Shown: positions 26,043 to 37,667 of the stretch, piece after piece | Layout of the letters: each line of letters starts with the position of its first letter | Position numbering within the stretch: the stretch's first letter is position 1 | Source of the DNA: Dioscorea cayenensis subsp. rotundata | Taxonomy: Eukaryota; Streptophyta; Magnoliopsida; Dioscoreales; Dioscoreaceae | Direction of reading: 5' to 3' | Assembly: GCF_009730915.1 (NCBI RefSeq) | Contig: NC_052488.1 | Span: 21,384,305 to 21,448,304, forward strand | Length of the DNA: 64,000 nt | Made by a program: the position numbers and the translations under genes | The notes under the pieces: model-generated | What the model was told of the DNA's origin: nothing | The model's input: only the letters and a program-made list of their open reading frames with translations | The model's database searches: none

Positions 26043-27167
26043 ATGCCAAAACTATTCCACCAATCATGTTACCCCTCAACCAATCTCCGGCATCTCCTAA
26101 CCAAATCCACATCACAAGACAACACCACCATACCAGAATCTTGCATGCACGAGATAACCATCATCTTAACCGACTCACCATCCACAACGCACAGCTTCGT
26201 GCTTGCTTTCACTCGCCGCTTCGGCCGAGCCCACTCGGCGTGTGTCGCAACTAAATGCCTCATGATTCTTCACCGGCTTCTCCGAGCACTACCCACTCCT
26301 CATCCTTTCCGTTCCGACTTACTCTACGCTCGTGCCAACGGCTTCATCTCTCTCAACCCTTGCAACTTCCGGTGCTCGTCATACGACCTCACTGTCTTCG
26401 TTCACGCCTACGCGCGCCTTCTCGACCACGCGCTCAGTCTCGACCACGCCACGCTCACTGATCAGCCAGTTAATGTGACTAACTTCATTGAGAGAATCAA
26501 AGAGGCTGAGCGTGCACTTGAGCTGGTTCCTCAGGTTCAAGATTTGTTGGACTTAGTGATGGAGTGTGAGCCCATGGGAACTACACCATTGAGTTATGTG
26601 ACACGGTTGGCGATGGAGCAGATTGCGCGTGAGAGTTTTGCTTGTTATGCGGCGGTGCGGCATGCCGTCCCTGTTATGCTTGATAACCTCTTGTGCATGC
26701 GCCACCAGAGCTGTGTTGCTGGGCTCGGTGTTTACCGTCGTGCAGCTGATCAAGGGAGAAGGTTATATATATATATATATAGTTAAAATTTTTGAAATAA
26801 TAGTGATTGTTAATATGGAATTATATAGATTTGATGTTTGAATTACAGGTTGTGTAAGTTCTATGAGTGGTGCCGGGGGATGAGGCTGTGTGCGGTTAAT
26901 GAGTATCCTTTGATTGAGAGGATTCCATGCATTCAGGTGCGTGCGTTGGAATCTTTGGTTGCCGGGTTGTGGCAGCTCACTGAGTCTGAGACTTCATCCT
27001 TGTCTTCGTCTTCGTCTTTGTCGTCATTGTCTTCGAAATCACCGGGGAAGTCGGTGAAAACTTATGATGTTGAGGTTGATGAAAAGCCGTTGATAAGGTT
27101 GGAGGAGGAGGAAGAGGAAGGATGGGAGGAGCTCTTGGAGGCATCTTTGGAAGGCCTTAGGGAGTAA
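26043..27167 (+). CDS. ANTH-domain clathrin assembly-like protein (PICALM/AP180 family), 2 exons
   Basis: Exon 1 is 26043-26761 and exon 2 is 26849-27167. The GT-AG intron starts in a TA run and splits an Arg codon, giving 345 residues. ANTH proteins bind membrane phosphoinositides and help assemble clathrin coats at the plasma membrane or trans-Golgi network. Family patterns seen are FVLAFTRRF and CVATKCLMILHRLL near the N-terminus, then CSSYDLTVFVHAYARLLDHAL, a RIKEAERALELVPQVQDLLDLV helix, GVYRRAADQGRRLCKFYEWCRG, and a final EYPLIERIPCIQV. The tail is short: a Ser-rich run, then an acidic Glu run. The N-terminal Lys/His phosphoinositide motif of canonical members is poorly conserved here (TKSTSQ where KATNH is usual), and no long clathrin/AP2-binding tail is present. 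It resembles the small plant ANTH-only members. The start is the first in-frame ATG before the domain; an upstream exon is possible. Confidence 0.8.
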
Positions 27168-29932
27168 ATGGAGGTTGTCTAATACTTGGAAGCAAAAGTA
27201 TTGATGGGGAAGTGGCAGAGAAGGATGAATGGAGGTTGCATGGGGGCTTGTAATTCTTCTGGTTTGATTAATTTTTTTTCCCCTGATTTTGGGAAGCTTG
27301 GAAGAGATCAGTTGGAACAGTGCAATGGTTGTAGGTATGTAATGCAAAAAAAATTATGGGTCTTATTTATTTGTCAAAAAATAAATAAAATTATGGGTCT
27401 TATTTATCAATGTCTCTCCTTTTTTTTGTTATGCTTGAAGTTATTGTGATGTTTTGCATGTATAATTAACTAAAAGGTTAAGGAAATGGAGGTGTGTTTG
27501 AAGGTTTTTTTCAGGCAGGTCTATCATGTTTTTTATTTTTATTTTTTTTATAAATAAGACAAACATAGTTAGGGGTATGCATACATCTATAAATTGAACA
27601 TCTGATTATGTATCTTCTCACGATGGCGTAGAGATTGTAAGAATAAGTGTTTTTCAAGATTTATAAATGTATACTCAATAATATAATGATGATTTATATT
27701 TTTGCTAATGTCCCTTACACATCTTCTTATATTTGTTAGCTCTACTCTCTCCAAATATAGATTGAAGGATTGGGAAAGCCAGTTTTCAACTGCACGAATA
27801 TATGTTGAAATATTGATTTTTTATTAGTGTGTGTATTCAAGAGTTCCTCATCAATTAAAAAGTTATAAATTCGGCGATAATTTTTTGTGACTTGTTCTTA
27901 AATCAGTTTTAAATACTGTAACACAAATAACTCACTAATTGAGTTGAAGTTAGGTGTTAGAAATGGTTTACTGTCATAAATATCTTATCAAAATTTTATC
28001 GTTAAAATACCTTAGGTTTATTTATTAGTTCAGCTCATGTAAAAAAAAAAACAAATGTGGAGTTGAGATTAAGAACATTTTATGGAGGTTTTTCTAATCT
28101 ATTTTATCTTTATATATTATTTTAAAATTTAACATTAAGAGTTACTTCAATTTCTTCTGACTAAATATCCGGCAATATATTATTTTTATTTTATCTCTTT
28201 TTAAAATTAGGTTCTCATACGTTATTGACTTGGGACAAATACATTTTTCCCCTGAAACTTAAAGGCCTATTAAATTTTCAAAAAATATATATAAAAAAAA
28301 AATCTGATTTTTATAAAAACACTTCATTTTTTAATTATTGATTTTATTTTTATTGTAATTTTTAAAACTTATAGAGAAACAACGGTAGACACATCAAATT
28401 ACCAAAATTTGTCACATAAAATATATATACACCATGGTTTATGGCAAAATCATAGACCATTTAAATGCAATCTTACTAAAACTCAAATTGATTAATTTTA
28501 TTTAAAATTAAAATAACTTACTCAAATATATTTTTTTTTAAATAATTATGAGAAAATATTGTTTACCTTGAATCCTAATGGTTGTTTTAATTTTCTTCCT
28601 TCTCTATTAATAAATGTCTTGGACTCTTTGGGCTTCATGTTTATTCCAACTACAACATGTAACCTACACATTCTCCTTTTGTAATTGTCAAATTAGTCTA
28701 GAGATCTTTAGGTCGGTCCTTAGAAATATAATCTCCGGAATGACTAAAAAAAATTATTAGAAGTTATCATCCAAATCCGTCATCATTTGCATATGCAATT
28801 AGGAAAAAAAATTCTATCCTTTTATTTTCATCAATTAATCAATGAGTGGAAAAATCATATAAACCAAAATAATAATAATAAATAATTATATTTCTCTCTG
28901 TTTTTGCATTATCTTATCTAATAAAGATGAGGTAAGGTATTTCATTTTCCAATTAACTTAAAATCAAGGATTCTTATTCATGGTTTGTTCAAATTTTTTA
29001 ATAAATAAATAAATAAAGTTTTATACAATATAACATCAAGAGTGATTTTGTTAAAAAAAAAAACACTACAACTCTCCTATAGTCAAATTAGAATGTATTT
29101 CAACCAATCCATAATTCAAAAATAAAAATAAAAAATAAACCATCAATCTTTTTTTTTTACATTAGATGACAAGCACCCATATTTAAGGTTTAAATCAAAA
29201 ACGGGTATAGATGTGAAGCATACTCGCAAACTCAATAATATTTTGCCCACACTTTACATAGATTTCGATTTCAAAATAACTCCGAAATGAAAATCTTACA
29301 TAAAAAATTTAATATTAATATGTCAAGTAACTATTGGTAAATCACCAATCTCTAACAAGGAAGACAAGGAAAAAAAAAACAGCGCCAAGGTTTTTAACAT
29401 GGCCAATAGATTTGGACTTGCCGTGATCAACTGTAGTCTGCGAGAATGAAACAAAAGCAATATCCACATCAGTCCTCGTCTGCCAAACTGGAAAATGAAA
29501 TTCTAAAAAACCAAGCCAACAAAAACTTCAGACTCAAACCCAACCAACAAAGATCCCTTATTAAATGACACTAAACCATACCTCCATGATCCATCAAACG
29601 AGGCGGCTTAGCAAGTCAAAGTCAACTATATTATTATATTATAAACCATATCCATCTTGCCCAAACTATACTCTCTCTCTCTCTCTCTCTAATAATGCTT
29701 ACCTCTCTCTCATTCTCACAAATTATTTTGATCCATAACAAGAACATCAATCTAATCAAAGAACTAAATCCAAACCCAATCACAATTAAAACCCAGAAAA
29801 CACCACTAATCACCTCAAACACCGGTAAAATATAATAAGCGTGTTCTAGCCGGCATGTTGTCCATATATTGATTACATTCACGTCTCATCTTCTCTCCAC
29901 CATGACCAACAAACCATTGCTTCATAGCTGTC
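27168..29932. other. 2.8-kb AT-rich intergenic region
   Basis: The 3' flank of the ANTH gene runs into the upstream region of the receptor kinase. It has poly-A/T runs and short open frames only. I see no gene, tRNA or clear transposon ends. The last ~550 bases are less AT-rich and C/A-rich, consistent with promoter and leader of the kinase. Confidence 0.6.
29671..29690. repeat. (CT)10 tract upstream of the receptor kinase
   Basis: Ten CT dinucleotides about 240 bp before the kinase start codon, with another CTCTCTCT at 29703-29710. CT tracts are common in plant core promoters and 5' leaders, so this may mark the transcript start region. Confidence 0.7.
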
Positions 29933-32278
29933 ATGGCACCACTCATCTCCACAATGATTCCATTACTACAACTACTACTATTATTCACCATCCAACCCAA
30001 ACCATCCTTAGCTTTGCAACTTCTCTCCACCTTCACATCCACAAAGTCTCCATGGAACTTCTCCGATGATCTCCTTCTGGTCTCCTCCGACCAAGTCTTC
30101 GCGGCCGGGTTCCGCACGTCTCCTCCTTCCTTCGCCGTCTTTGTCTACAATTCTACAAACCAAACCACTGTTTGGTCTGTAAAGACGTCTCCTTTATCAT
30201 CCATTGTGATCTCATCGTCCGGTGAAGCATCACTTAATGACTCCTCCGGCCGGAACATCTTCTCCAACGCTGCCATTTCCAACGATACCAAGCTCGTCCT
30301 CAACAACGATGGTAGCTTGGTTCTCAACAACTGGACGAGCTTTGACTCCCCTACTGATACAATCCTCGCCAACCAAGCTATTCACTCTAATGGAACCTCT
30401 CTAACGTCGAGCAATGGCAAGTACCAGTTCATCAACGCCACGAATCTCGTGTTCAATAACAACAGTACTTATTGGGGACCGAGCAATGTTGGCGCAATCC
30501 GGAATCTCTCGTCTGATGGGAAGCTTATCGGGGATGGGGGTAGCTTAATCGCTTCCAACTTCGGCAGCACGCGTGCGCTCCGGCGACTCACTCTGGACTC
30601 GGACGGGAACTTAAGAGTCTACAGCCTTCGCCGTTCCGGCGGTTGGAGGATGGTTTGGGAGGCCGTGCAAGAGAGATGCACAGTCAAAGGAACGTGTGGG
30701 CCGAATGCTATCTGCGTGCCTGAGAACTATAACGAACCGTCGTGCGTTTGCCCGCCGGGATACCGATGGACAAACGTCGAACAAGTTGCGTGCGTGCTTA
30801 AAACGAATTTCTCCGGCGCTGACAGCAAGTTCCTCCGGCTTGACTTCGTGGCGTTCGACAATGGGCCGGGGACCGTGGATAGTACGCCGCAATCCTTCGA
30901 TGATTGCCGAACCAAGTGCTTGGTCAACTCCAGCTGCGCTGGATTCAGCTACAGATACAACGGCGATAGATATTGCTTGCAATACAGCGAACAGCTTGCC
31001 TACGGTTACTGGTCGCCGGCGACGAAGACCGTGACGTACATCCGAGTGGCGAGGTCGGAGAGAGACGTGAGCAACTTCACCGGGATGACCTCTTTGGTAG
31101 ACACGGTGTGCCCAGTGAACATCAGCCTCCCGGAACCGGCCAAGGAGTCGAAGACCACAGCGCGGAACCTTGCCATCATAATCACTTTGTTCGCAGCCGA
31201 GCTCCTCGTCGCCGTCATGTCCTTTTGGGCGTTCCTAAGCAAGTACTCCAAGTACCAGGACATGGCCCGGGCCTTCGGGTTAGAGTTCCTCCCCGCCGGC
31301 GGACCCAAACGGTTCTCCTACGCCGAGCTTAAGGCAGCCACCAACGACTTCTCCAACCTCCTCGGTCGAGGCGCGTTCGGCCAGGTCTTCAAAGGCGAGC
31401 TCCCCGACCACCGTGTGGTCGCCGTGAAACGGCTGAAAAACGTGGACACCGGCGAGGCCGAGTTCTGGGCGGAAGTCACCATTATCGCGCGGATGCATCA
31501 CCTGAACCTCGTCCGCATGTGGGGCTTTTGCGCGGAGAGAGAACAGCGCATGCTCGTCTATGAGTACATCCCCAATGGCTCTCTCGACAAGTACCTCTTC
31601 CAGCCAAGAGGAATGAAGATGAACAACGCCATAGACACGCCTGAGAGACCTCTTCTAGATTGGAACATCAGGTATAGGATCGCAGTGGGAGTGGCGCGCG
31701 CCATTGCTTACCTTCACGAAGAGTGCTTAGAATGGGTGCTACATTGTGACATCAAACCGGAGAACATCCTCTTGGAAGATGATTTCTGTCCCAAAGTCTC
31801 CGACTTTGGGTTGTCGAAGCTGGCGAACAAGGAGGACATGGTGAGCATGTCGAACGTGCGGGGAACTCCAGGGTACATGGCGCCGGAGTGGGTGATGCCG
31901 GGTCAACACGTCACAGCTAAAGCTGATGTCTTTAGCTTCGGTATGGTGCTGCTGGAGATCGTCTCCGGCGAGAGGAACAATGAGTTCCGGCAGTCGACGA
32001 TGGTGAGTGAGGAATGGTATTATCCAAAGTGGGCGTTTGAGAAGGTGTACCTGGAGAAGAAGGTGGAGGATATACTTGATAGAAGGATACTGGATAAGTT
32101 TGATGATAGAGAGCACTTTGCACTGGTGGATAGGATGGTGAAGACGGCCATGTGGTGCTTGCAAGGCCGGCCGGAGATGAGGCCGTCCATGGGGAAGGTG
32201 GCGAAGATGCTTGAGGGATCAGTGGAGATCATGGAGCCTGAAAAACCCACCATTTTCTACTTGGGAGATGCCCATTGA
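29933..32278 (+). CDS. S-domain (G-type lectin) receptor-like Ser/Thr kinase, non-RD, intronless
   Basis: A single 781-residue frame. It encodes a signal peptide (about residues 1-26, hydrophobic LLQLLLLF), then a bulb-type lectin region with SFDSPTDTIL near residue 140. An EGF-like Cys cluster (CTVKGTCGPNAIC, CVCPPGY) and a PAN-like Cys region follow. The transmembrane segment lies at about 413-435. The kinase domain starts near 460 with glycine loop GRGAFG and catalytic Lys499 in VAVKRL. Catalytic motif HCD (His604, Cys605, Asp606) replaces HRD, so it is a non-RD kinase. DFG is at 624-626, followed by GTPGYMAPEW. All core residues are present, so it should be active at the plasma membrane. 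It resembles the At1g34300 / ZmPK1-type group; the ligand is unknown. High GC, especially at third positions, contrasts with the flanks. There is no frame break. Confidence 0.93.
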   Translation: MAPLISTMIPLLQLLLLFTIQPKPSLALQLLSTFTSTKSPWNFSDDLLLVSSDQVFAAGFRTSPPSFAVFVYNSTNQTTVWSVKTSPLSSIVISSSGEASLNDSSGRNIFSNAAISNDTKLVLNNDGSLVLNNWTSFDSPTDTILANQAIHSNGTSLTSSNGKYQFINATNLVFNNNSTYWGPSNVGAIRNLSSDGKLIGDGGSLIASNFGSTRALRRLTLDSDGNLRVYSLRRSGGWRMVWEAVQERCTVKGTCGPNAICVPENYNEPSCVCPPGYRWTNVEQVACVLKTNFSGADSKFLRLDFVAFDNGPGTVDSTPQSFDDCRTKCLVNSSCAGFSYRYNGDRYCLQYSEQLAYGYWSPATKTVTYIRVARSERDVSNFTGMTSLVDTVCPVNISLPEPAKESKTTARNLAIIITLFAAELLVAVMSFWAFLSKYSKYQDMARAFGLEFLPAGGPKRFSYAELKAATNDFSNLLGRGAFGQVFKGELPDHRVVAVKRLKNVDTGEAEFWAEVTIIARMHHLNLVRMWGFCAEREQRMLVYEYIPNGSLDKYLFQPRGMKMNNAIDTPERPLLDWNIRYRIAVGVARAIAYLHEECLEWVLHCDIKPENILLEDDFCPKVSDFGLSKLANKEDMVSMSNVRGTPGYMAPEWVMPGQHVTAKADVFSFGMVLLEIVSGERNNEFRQSTMVSEEWYYPKWAFEKVYLEKKVEDILDRRILDKFDDREHFALVDRMVKTAMWCLQGRPEMRPSMGKVAKMLEGSVEIMEPEKPTIFYLGDAH

Positions 32279-34548
32279 TATGAGTTCCATGAATGAGACC
32301 AATTGAGACCTTTGAATGAGCAAACAGAGATGAATTCAAATGGACAAATTGTGAGGAAGTAATCAAAGCAGTTCATGTGTTCATGAATTGTTTGATTCTG
32401 TTTCAAGTATATATAGACAATAATGTGTATAAGTTTTCTTATAGATAATCAAGATAGAATAAGAGATTGATTCTGATTATTTGTTTAGGCATTTTGGTCT
32501 GAATACTTTAAAAAGTTGAGCAATTGAATGAAATGTAAGAACAGAAGGAAAGTTGTTAAAACAGAGATGTTTTTGCTATGTATGATATAAAATGTATGAA
32601 ATTAGTTTAAATGAAACAAGCCTGCAATTGAATACTTTGTAGGACCCTTATCAATTCTACCAAGATTGGTCCATCAATGTTCAATTAAAGCATTCCAAAA
32701 AAATAAAATAATATTGCTAGTAAAGATCTGTAATTCATTGCAGTTTTATTGGAAAGCAAGGATTTGATCAGACTGGAGTGGACCACCTTTCTTAAAAACT
32801 TATTTTTTTTCAAGTAACGTAGACAATGGATTAACCTCCGACCACTCTTGTTCTCTGCCGGCCATATAAGACTTTGCTAGAGTCTTAACGAATGAGAAAG
32901 CTTAAGAATATGGTTAGCATTCAACAAGTAATAACTAGTACATATCAGGTGGGAAGTCAAATATGATATAGCCTAATATTGGAGCCACTTCAAACCAATT
33001 TAGAAGTACTAGTTCACATCCTACATGAGGTACATGAGGTACATGACACTCAAAAAGGGGGAAAGTATACAGATGATAGTTAACAGTCCTAATCTTAATG
33101 ACGTAGAGCTTAATTGGCAATGTGTTTGACTCTCTAATCTGTCTTTAGCAAAGATGAACAAAGAATCAACTACTTTAATCAATACAGCTAAATCTGATAT
33201 TCGTGCAATATATTCAACGCACACATAAAGCGAATGTCCACACACAACTGAAACCATGATTAGATTAATACAAATAAACAATGCCTCAATTGTTTAGACA
33301 ACCATTCACATAATCAAACTGACTTAATTAAAGTATCACTTTGATTGAAGAATGATATGAATGCCAAGATATACAACCATGTTATTGCCATCTGGTGTAT
33401 GTTTTCTAGTTTATCGGTTTTATCTATCTTCTAACTATTAGTGCCATTTCTCTGACATTTAACTCAAATAGAACTATCATTCCTGAAATTGGCATCAGTA
33501 TCATTCTTTCAGTGGCACCGGAAATTCTAATTTATTTCATTCTTTCTCAATGTGATATCAGCTTGATAAAGTTACCTCCCATAATCTAGTCTTTCTACAC
33601 ATCACTTTCTTGCCAAGATAGTGATCAATTAACAGCACTAATCCACCACAATATGCGATGATAAAATGACAGATCTTGACATTAGGCCTAGGTCATAAAT
33701 GACCAAAAAATTCAACTGTAAAATAATAAAAACACTAGTGGAGCCAATTTAAAGATAGTGATCAATTAACAGTACTAATCCACCGCAAAATGCGGTGATA
33801 AAATGACAGATTTTGACATTAGGCCGTAGGTGATCAAAAAGTTCAAAGTTCAACTGTACATAATAAAAACATTAGTGGAGCCAATTTAAAGATTTTAAAT
33901 ATAAATATATAGATATATATTAAGTAGGACAACAAATTCAAGAACAACTCACAAAAGACCATTAGCTATGATCATGTAACCTGACTATAAGATCGAAATG
34001 AGAAAATACACAATGTTTATGCCAATCAATAGTATTCAATTTTTTTGTCCTCAGTTAATGACTAGAGAATCAAAGCTAGAGTTATCATGGCTTGATTGAA
34101 TCATATATAAATGATCCTTATACTCCCAACAAATGCAGATAAATCAAAATAAAAAATCAGAGAAAGAGTAAATATTAATAAATAAAACAACAAAGTGCCC
34201 AAAAGTACCTGGATGTGTTGTGAATTAAGAAATAGAACGGGACATCAACTCAGCCAAAATCACAGCCGTCCAATCCACGAGAGTCCACAGATCCGACGGC
34301 TGAATAGTCCCCCAAAAGCTAGCTAGCGCATTCAAAATTAACTACCAAACCGGCGCCAACTCCCAACCAATGGCAACCTGCCACGTAACACCACTCCAGT
34401 AACCGCCCAAACGTCTCCACAGTGATCTGTTAATGAAACGTACCGCTGAGATTTGCCCGGTTTGCTCTGAAGCTCGACGGCGTCCGTCCGATCTTTCAAC
34501 CGGTTCCCAGAACGAAGAAGAGACTGAAATGACCGATCAGTCCTTAGC
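32279..34548. other. Intergenic between receptor kinase and MMD1-like gene
   Basis: Kinase 3' flank, then AT-rich DNA including the 137-bp duplication, then from about 34240 a less AT-rich stretch belonging to the MMD1-like promoter (it contains CCACGTAAC). No gene is supported here. Confidence 0.6.
33616..33893. repeat. Tandem duplication of a ~137-bp unit
   Basis: Copy 1 (33616-33752) and copy 2 (33753-33893) both open with AGATAGTGATCAATTAACAG and close with GTGGAGCCAATTTAA. They differ by scattered substitutions (for example CCACAATATGCGATG against CCGCAAAATGCGGTG) and a few small indels. It is non-coding. Confidence 0.92.
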
Positions 34549-34556
34549 TATATAAA
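34549..34556 (+). promoter_or_regulatory. TATA box of the MMD1-like gene
   Basis: TATATAAA about 160 bp upstream of the start codon at 34716. This fits a transcription start near 34580 and a leader of about 135 bases. Confidence 0.65.
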
Positions 34557-34715
34557 CCAGGGCAGCCATCATTCTTGTGATTACTCACAAGCTCAAGGCC
34601 TTTTTGGTCATTAACCATCTCATGCCAAAGAAGATCGCATCATCGGCGCCATTGCTTAGCTCGTGGTTGGCATTCGGAGAGCGAGGGAGCTATCGAGAAA
34701 GAAGAGAGATCGGAG

Positions 34716-35286
34716 ATGCCGATGGCGGCGATCTCCGATCTGACGGCGGGGAAGAAGCGGATAGCCAAGATCTATGGTCTGCACGGGTTCCTCGGGCCTG
34801 GATGCCCCAAGAGCTCCTTCGCGGGGGCGTTCCGGGACAACATCCGTGAGTTTCTTCGAGAGTGCGGGGAGGTGGAGGAGAAGGCGACGGAGGGGATGCC
34901 GACGTGGTGCACGCTACTCGTTGATGAGAGGACCGGCGTCGTGGCACCGCTCTACACCGTTGAGGAATGCGTCAGCCGATCGCCTCGCCCTTTCTGCGAC
35001 TACTGCCGCAGCGCCGGTAAGCGTCTTCTCTTTCTCTCTTCTTCGATGTTGTTGGGCTAGGGTTTGGTCGTTGTTGCCTCGGTTCTTTAAAATTTCGAGG
35101 TTTTGATCTCGCGGTTTTGGGGGGAAATTGCTTTTTGCCGGTAATTACGTGGATTCAGTTTTTTTTCATTTATCTGAAATTTATAATTTTTATAATAATT
35201 TTCTTGTTTAATTAATTTAAAATTTATTGGCATGAAAAATAGAAATTAAAATGCTTGCTGGATATCGAGGATTGAGATTAAAGAAA

Positions 35287-35317
<31 letters not shown>

Positions 35318-37667
35318 AACCATTTATTTCTTATAAAAACTCTAATTTTTTTTCCAATATAAACGTTTCTACCATTTACCCATCAAAAATTCCAATTCAA
35401 TATGATTTCTGGCCTTTTTTTTAAAAATTTTTCTATTATTTTTTTAATTGTAAATAAGTAAAAAAAAATACAATTGAAACTAGAAGTGTTTTTTTTATAA
35501 ATAAAACACTTCTGAGTTCAAAAAATATTATTTGTATTGATTTTTTTGTAAAAGCAGAAGCCGAAAAAAACAAATATATATTTTGTTAGAAACTAGTCAA
35601 GACCAACTTCGGAAAAAAAACTGTTTTTTAATTTATTTTTACAACGTTTGCTTATATTAAAAAAAGTAATCTAAAATTGAAAAAAGCTTTTTTTTCTGAA
35701 AGTTAATTCCAACAAAGCCTAATTTTATTTACAACACAAACTTACTTTTTATTCAGAGAATAAATCATTAAAAAAACATTTCACATGTTTTTGGAGTTAA
35801 TAAATTTCATAATATTGATAACATTTCAGTGGTACTGATGTGTAGCAATAGCATGATGATGGAGCTTGGCATGCAGGTTGGAGTCACCACCTGGTATCGA
35901 AGAGAAGGTACCACATGATAATCCCATGGGACGAGGACTGGGACAAGCGTGGCCTCCAACCCACCGCCCTGCACCACCACAACCATCTCCTCCACGGTCT
36001 CATCCACTGCAATGGCTTCGGCCACCTCCTCTGCATCAATGGCTTTCCCTCCGGTTCTCGCTTCCTCTCAGCCTCTCTTCTCATGGACCTCTGGGACCGT
36101 CTCTGTTCCTCTCTTCGCGCACGGTGATTAACCCAATCTCGTTTGTTGTCTCTTTTAATTTCTTCTTGATTTCCTTACTTTCATTCAATGATGTATAGCT
36201 CTTAATTTGCAGAGTGGTCTCGGTGGAGGATGTGGCGAGGAAGAAGACGATGGAGCTGCGTTTGCTCCTCGGCGTCGCTCATGGTGTCACCTGGTTCGGC
36301 CGTTGGGCCTATCGCTTTGCTACTGGCTCCTATGGCATTGATTACCATCTCTACGACCGCGCTGTTCATCTTCTTGCGCACCTTAATCTCGATTATCTCG
36401 TCTCTTCCAACCCCTCCAACCACAACCTCTGCCGCATTGTTCACTCTTACCGCAGGCTCCGCCGATCATACCGCGAGACAACCGATCTTTACACCGTCCG
36501 TGACCTCCTCCAGTTCCTTTTTGACATCAAGCGCAACCCGGTTGCGCGGCCAGTAAACCGATCAACCCGAAGCCACTGCAGCCGCAGCCACCGCCGACAT
36601 CACCGCCGGCGGAGGCGAGGAAGAAAGCGGCGAGGAAACGGTACCGAGACTTCGCATTGGTCGCGGCTGAATTGGCCAGCCGATGGCCGGTGCGGCGATT
36701 GTGCACGGTGGCAGGGGTAGTCGTAGACGCTCTGCGGGAAAGCGGTGGGAAGCTAACCCGTCAGGAGGTGCGCGACGCCGCTCGCCTCGAGATCGGTGAC
36801 ACTGGCCTCATCGACTTCGTCCTCAAGTCCCTCGGCAATTGCGTCGTCGCCGGCTCCCTCATCCGTCGATCACCCAATCCCTCCACCCGAGTGCTGGAGT
36901 TCTCCATCGTCGAAAACCCAGATCGAGCGTCTTCAGACGAGGCTGAACTCAGCGTTGATCTCACCCAGCCGGGTGCTTGGCAGGTGGACCAGGATATCGT
37001 CAGTGTCTACAAGGCATTGATCGAGACGAGGCCAGAGGAAACAAGAACGGTGCTGGACTGCAAGCATTGGGTGAAGACATGGGAACTTAGGGATAACGAG
37101 GATGATCTACTGAGGTTTCACGTGGCGTGGGAGCCGGAGGACGGGGAGAAATGGGCGACGACTCGGGAGCCACATCCAACGGAGGTGGTAGTGGTGGCGG
37201 CGCACGCAGGAGTTGGTGAGCTGAAGGCTGAGGCGGAGAGAGCCCTGAGAGACACGTACTGTGTGCTGGGATGGTTCAGGGTGACTGGGATAGAAGGAAT
37301 CAAAGGTGAGGACTGGGATCCGGTGATGCTCGGTGGGGCAGAGAGCGGGGCGACGCTGGCAGTGCGCGGGGTGGGAGCGGACTTGGGCTTGGCGCTGAGG
37401 TACGAGGGCGGGGCCAACGCGTGGGCTGTGGGTTGCGCGTGCGGAGCCAGGGACGATGATGGGGAGCGCATGGTGGCGTGCGACGTGTGCGATGTGTGGC
37501 ACCACACGAGGTGTGTCGGTATCCGAGATGGGGATCCCGTGCCGCCGCTGTTCCTCTGCGCGCTGTGTGGGAGCTCGTTGCTTGGTGCTGCTGGGCCTGC
37601 TGCACCGTTGCCTAGTTCTGCTGTTTTCCGGAATGTGATGCTGGATGAGCTGAGAAGATATGCATGA
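34716..37667 (+). CDS. MMD1: PHD-finger protein MALE MEIOCYTE DEATH 1 (MMD1/DUET)-like, one frame break in exon 3
   Basis: Exons are 34716-35016, 35877-36123 and 36213-37667, joined in phase by GT-AG introns. The protein would be about 667 residues. In Arabidopsis MMD1/DUET is a nuclear chromatin reader needed in male meiocytes for chromosome condensation and cell-cycle progression. Family blocks seen are GMPTWCTLLVDE, FCDYCRSAGWSHHLVSKRRY, LLHGLIHCNGFGHLLCINGF, LLMDLWDRLC and WFGRWAYRFATGSYG, then after the break SRWPVRRL, EVRDAARLEIGDTGL and ADLGLALRYEGG. The C-terminal PHD finger (37435-37575) has the Cys4-His-Cys3 spacing: CACGARDDDGERMVACDVCDVWHHTRC then CALC. Between about 36520 and 36560 the frame moves by one base (total 2003 nt, one short of a multiple of three). 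The related MS1 is less similar than MMD1. Confidence 0.88.

Noticed and set aside
30611..30982. Open frames on the reverse strand of the receptor kinase
   Set aside because: Shadows of a GC-rich coding region; no domain.
36552..36640. A short intron to explain the MMD1 frame change (GTAAAC donor)
   Set aside because: The only acceptors give introns below or near the plant minimum in GC-rich coding-like sequence, and the KPLQP...KRYRDF segment fits the protein.
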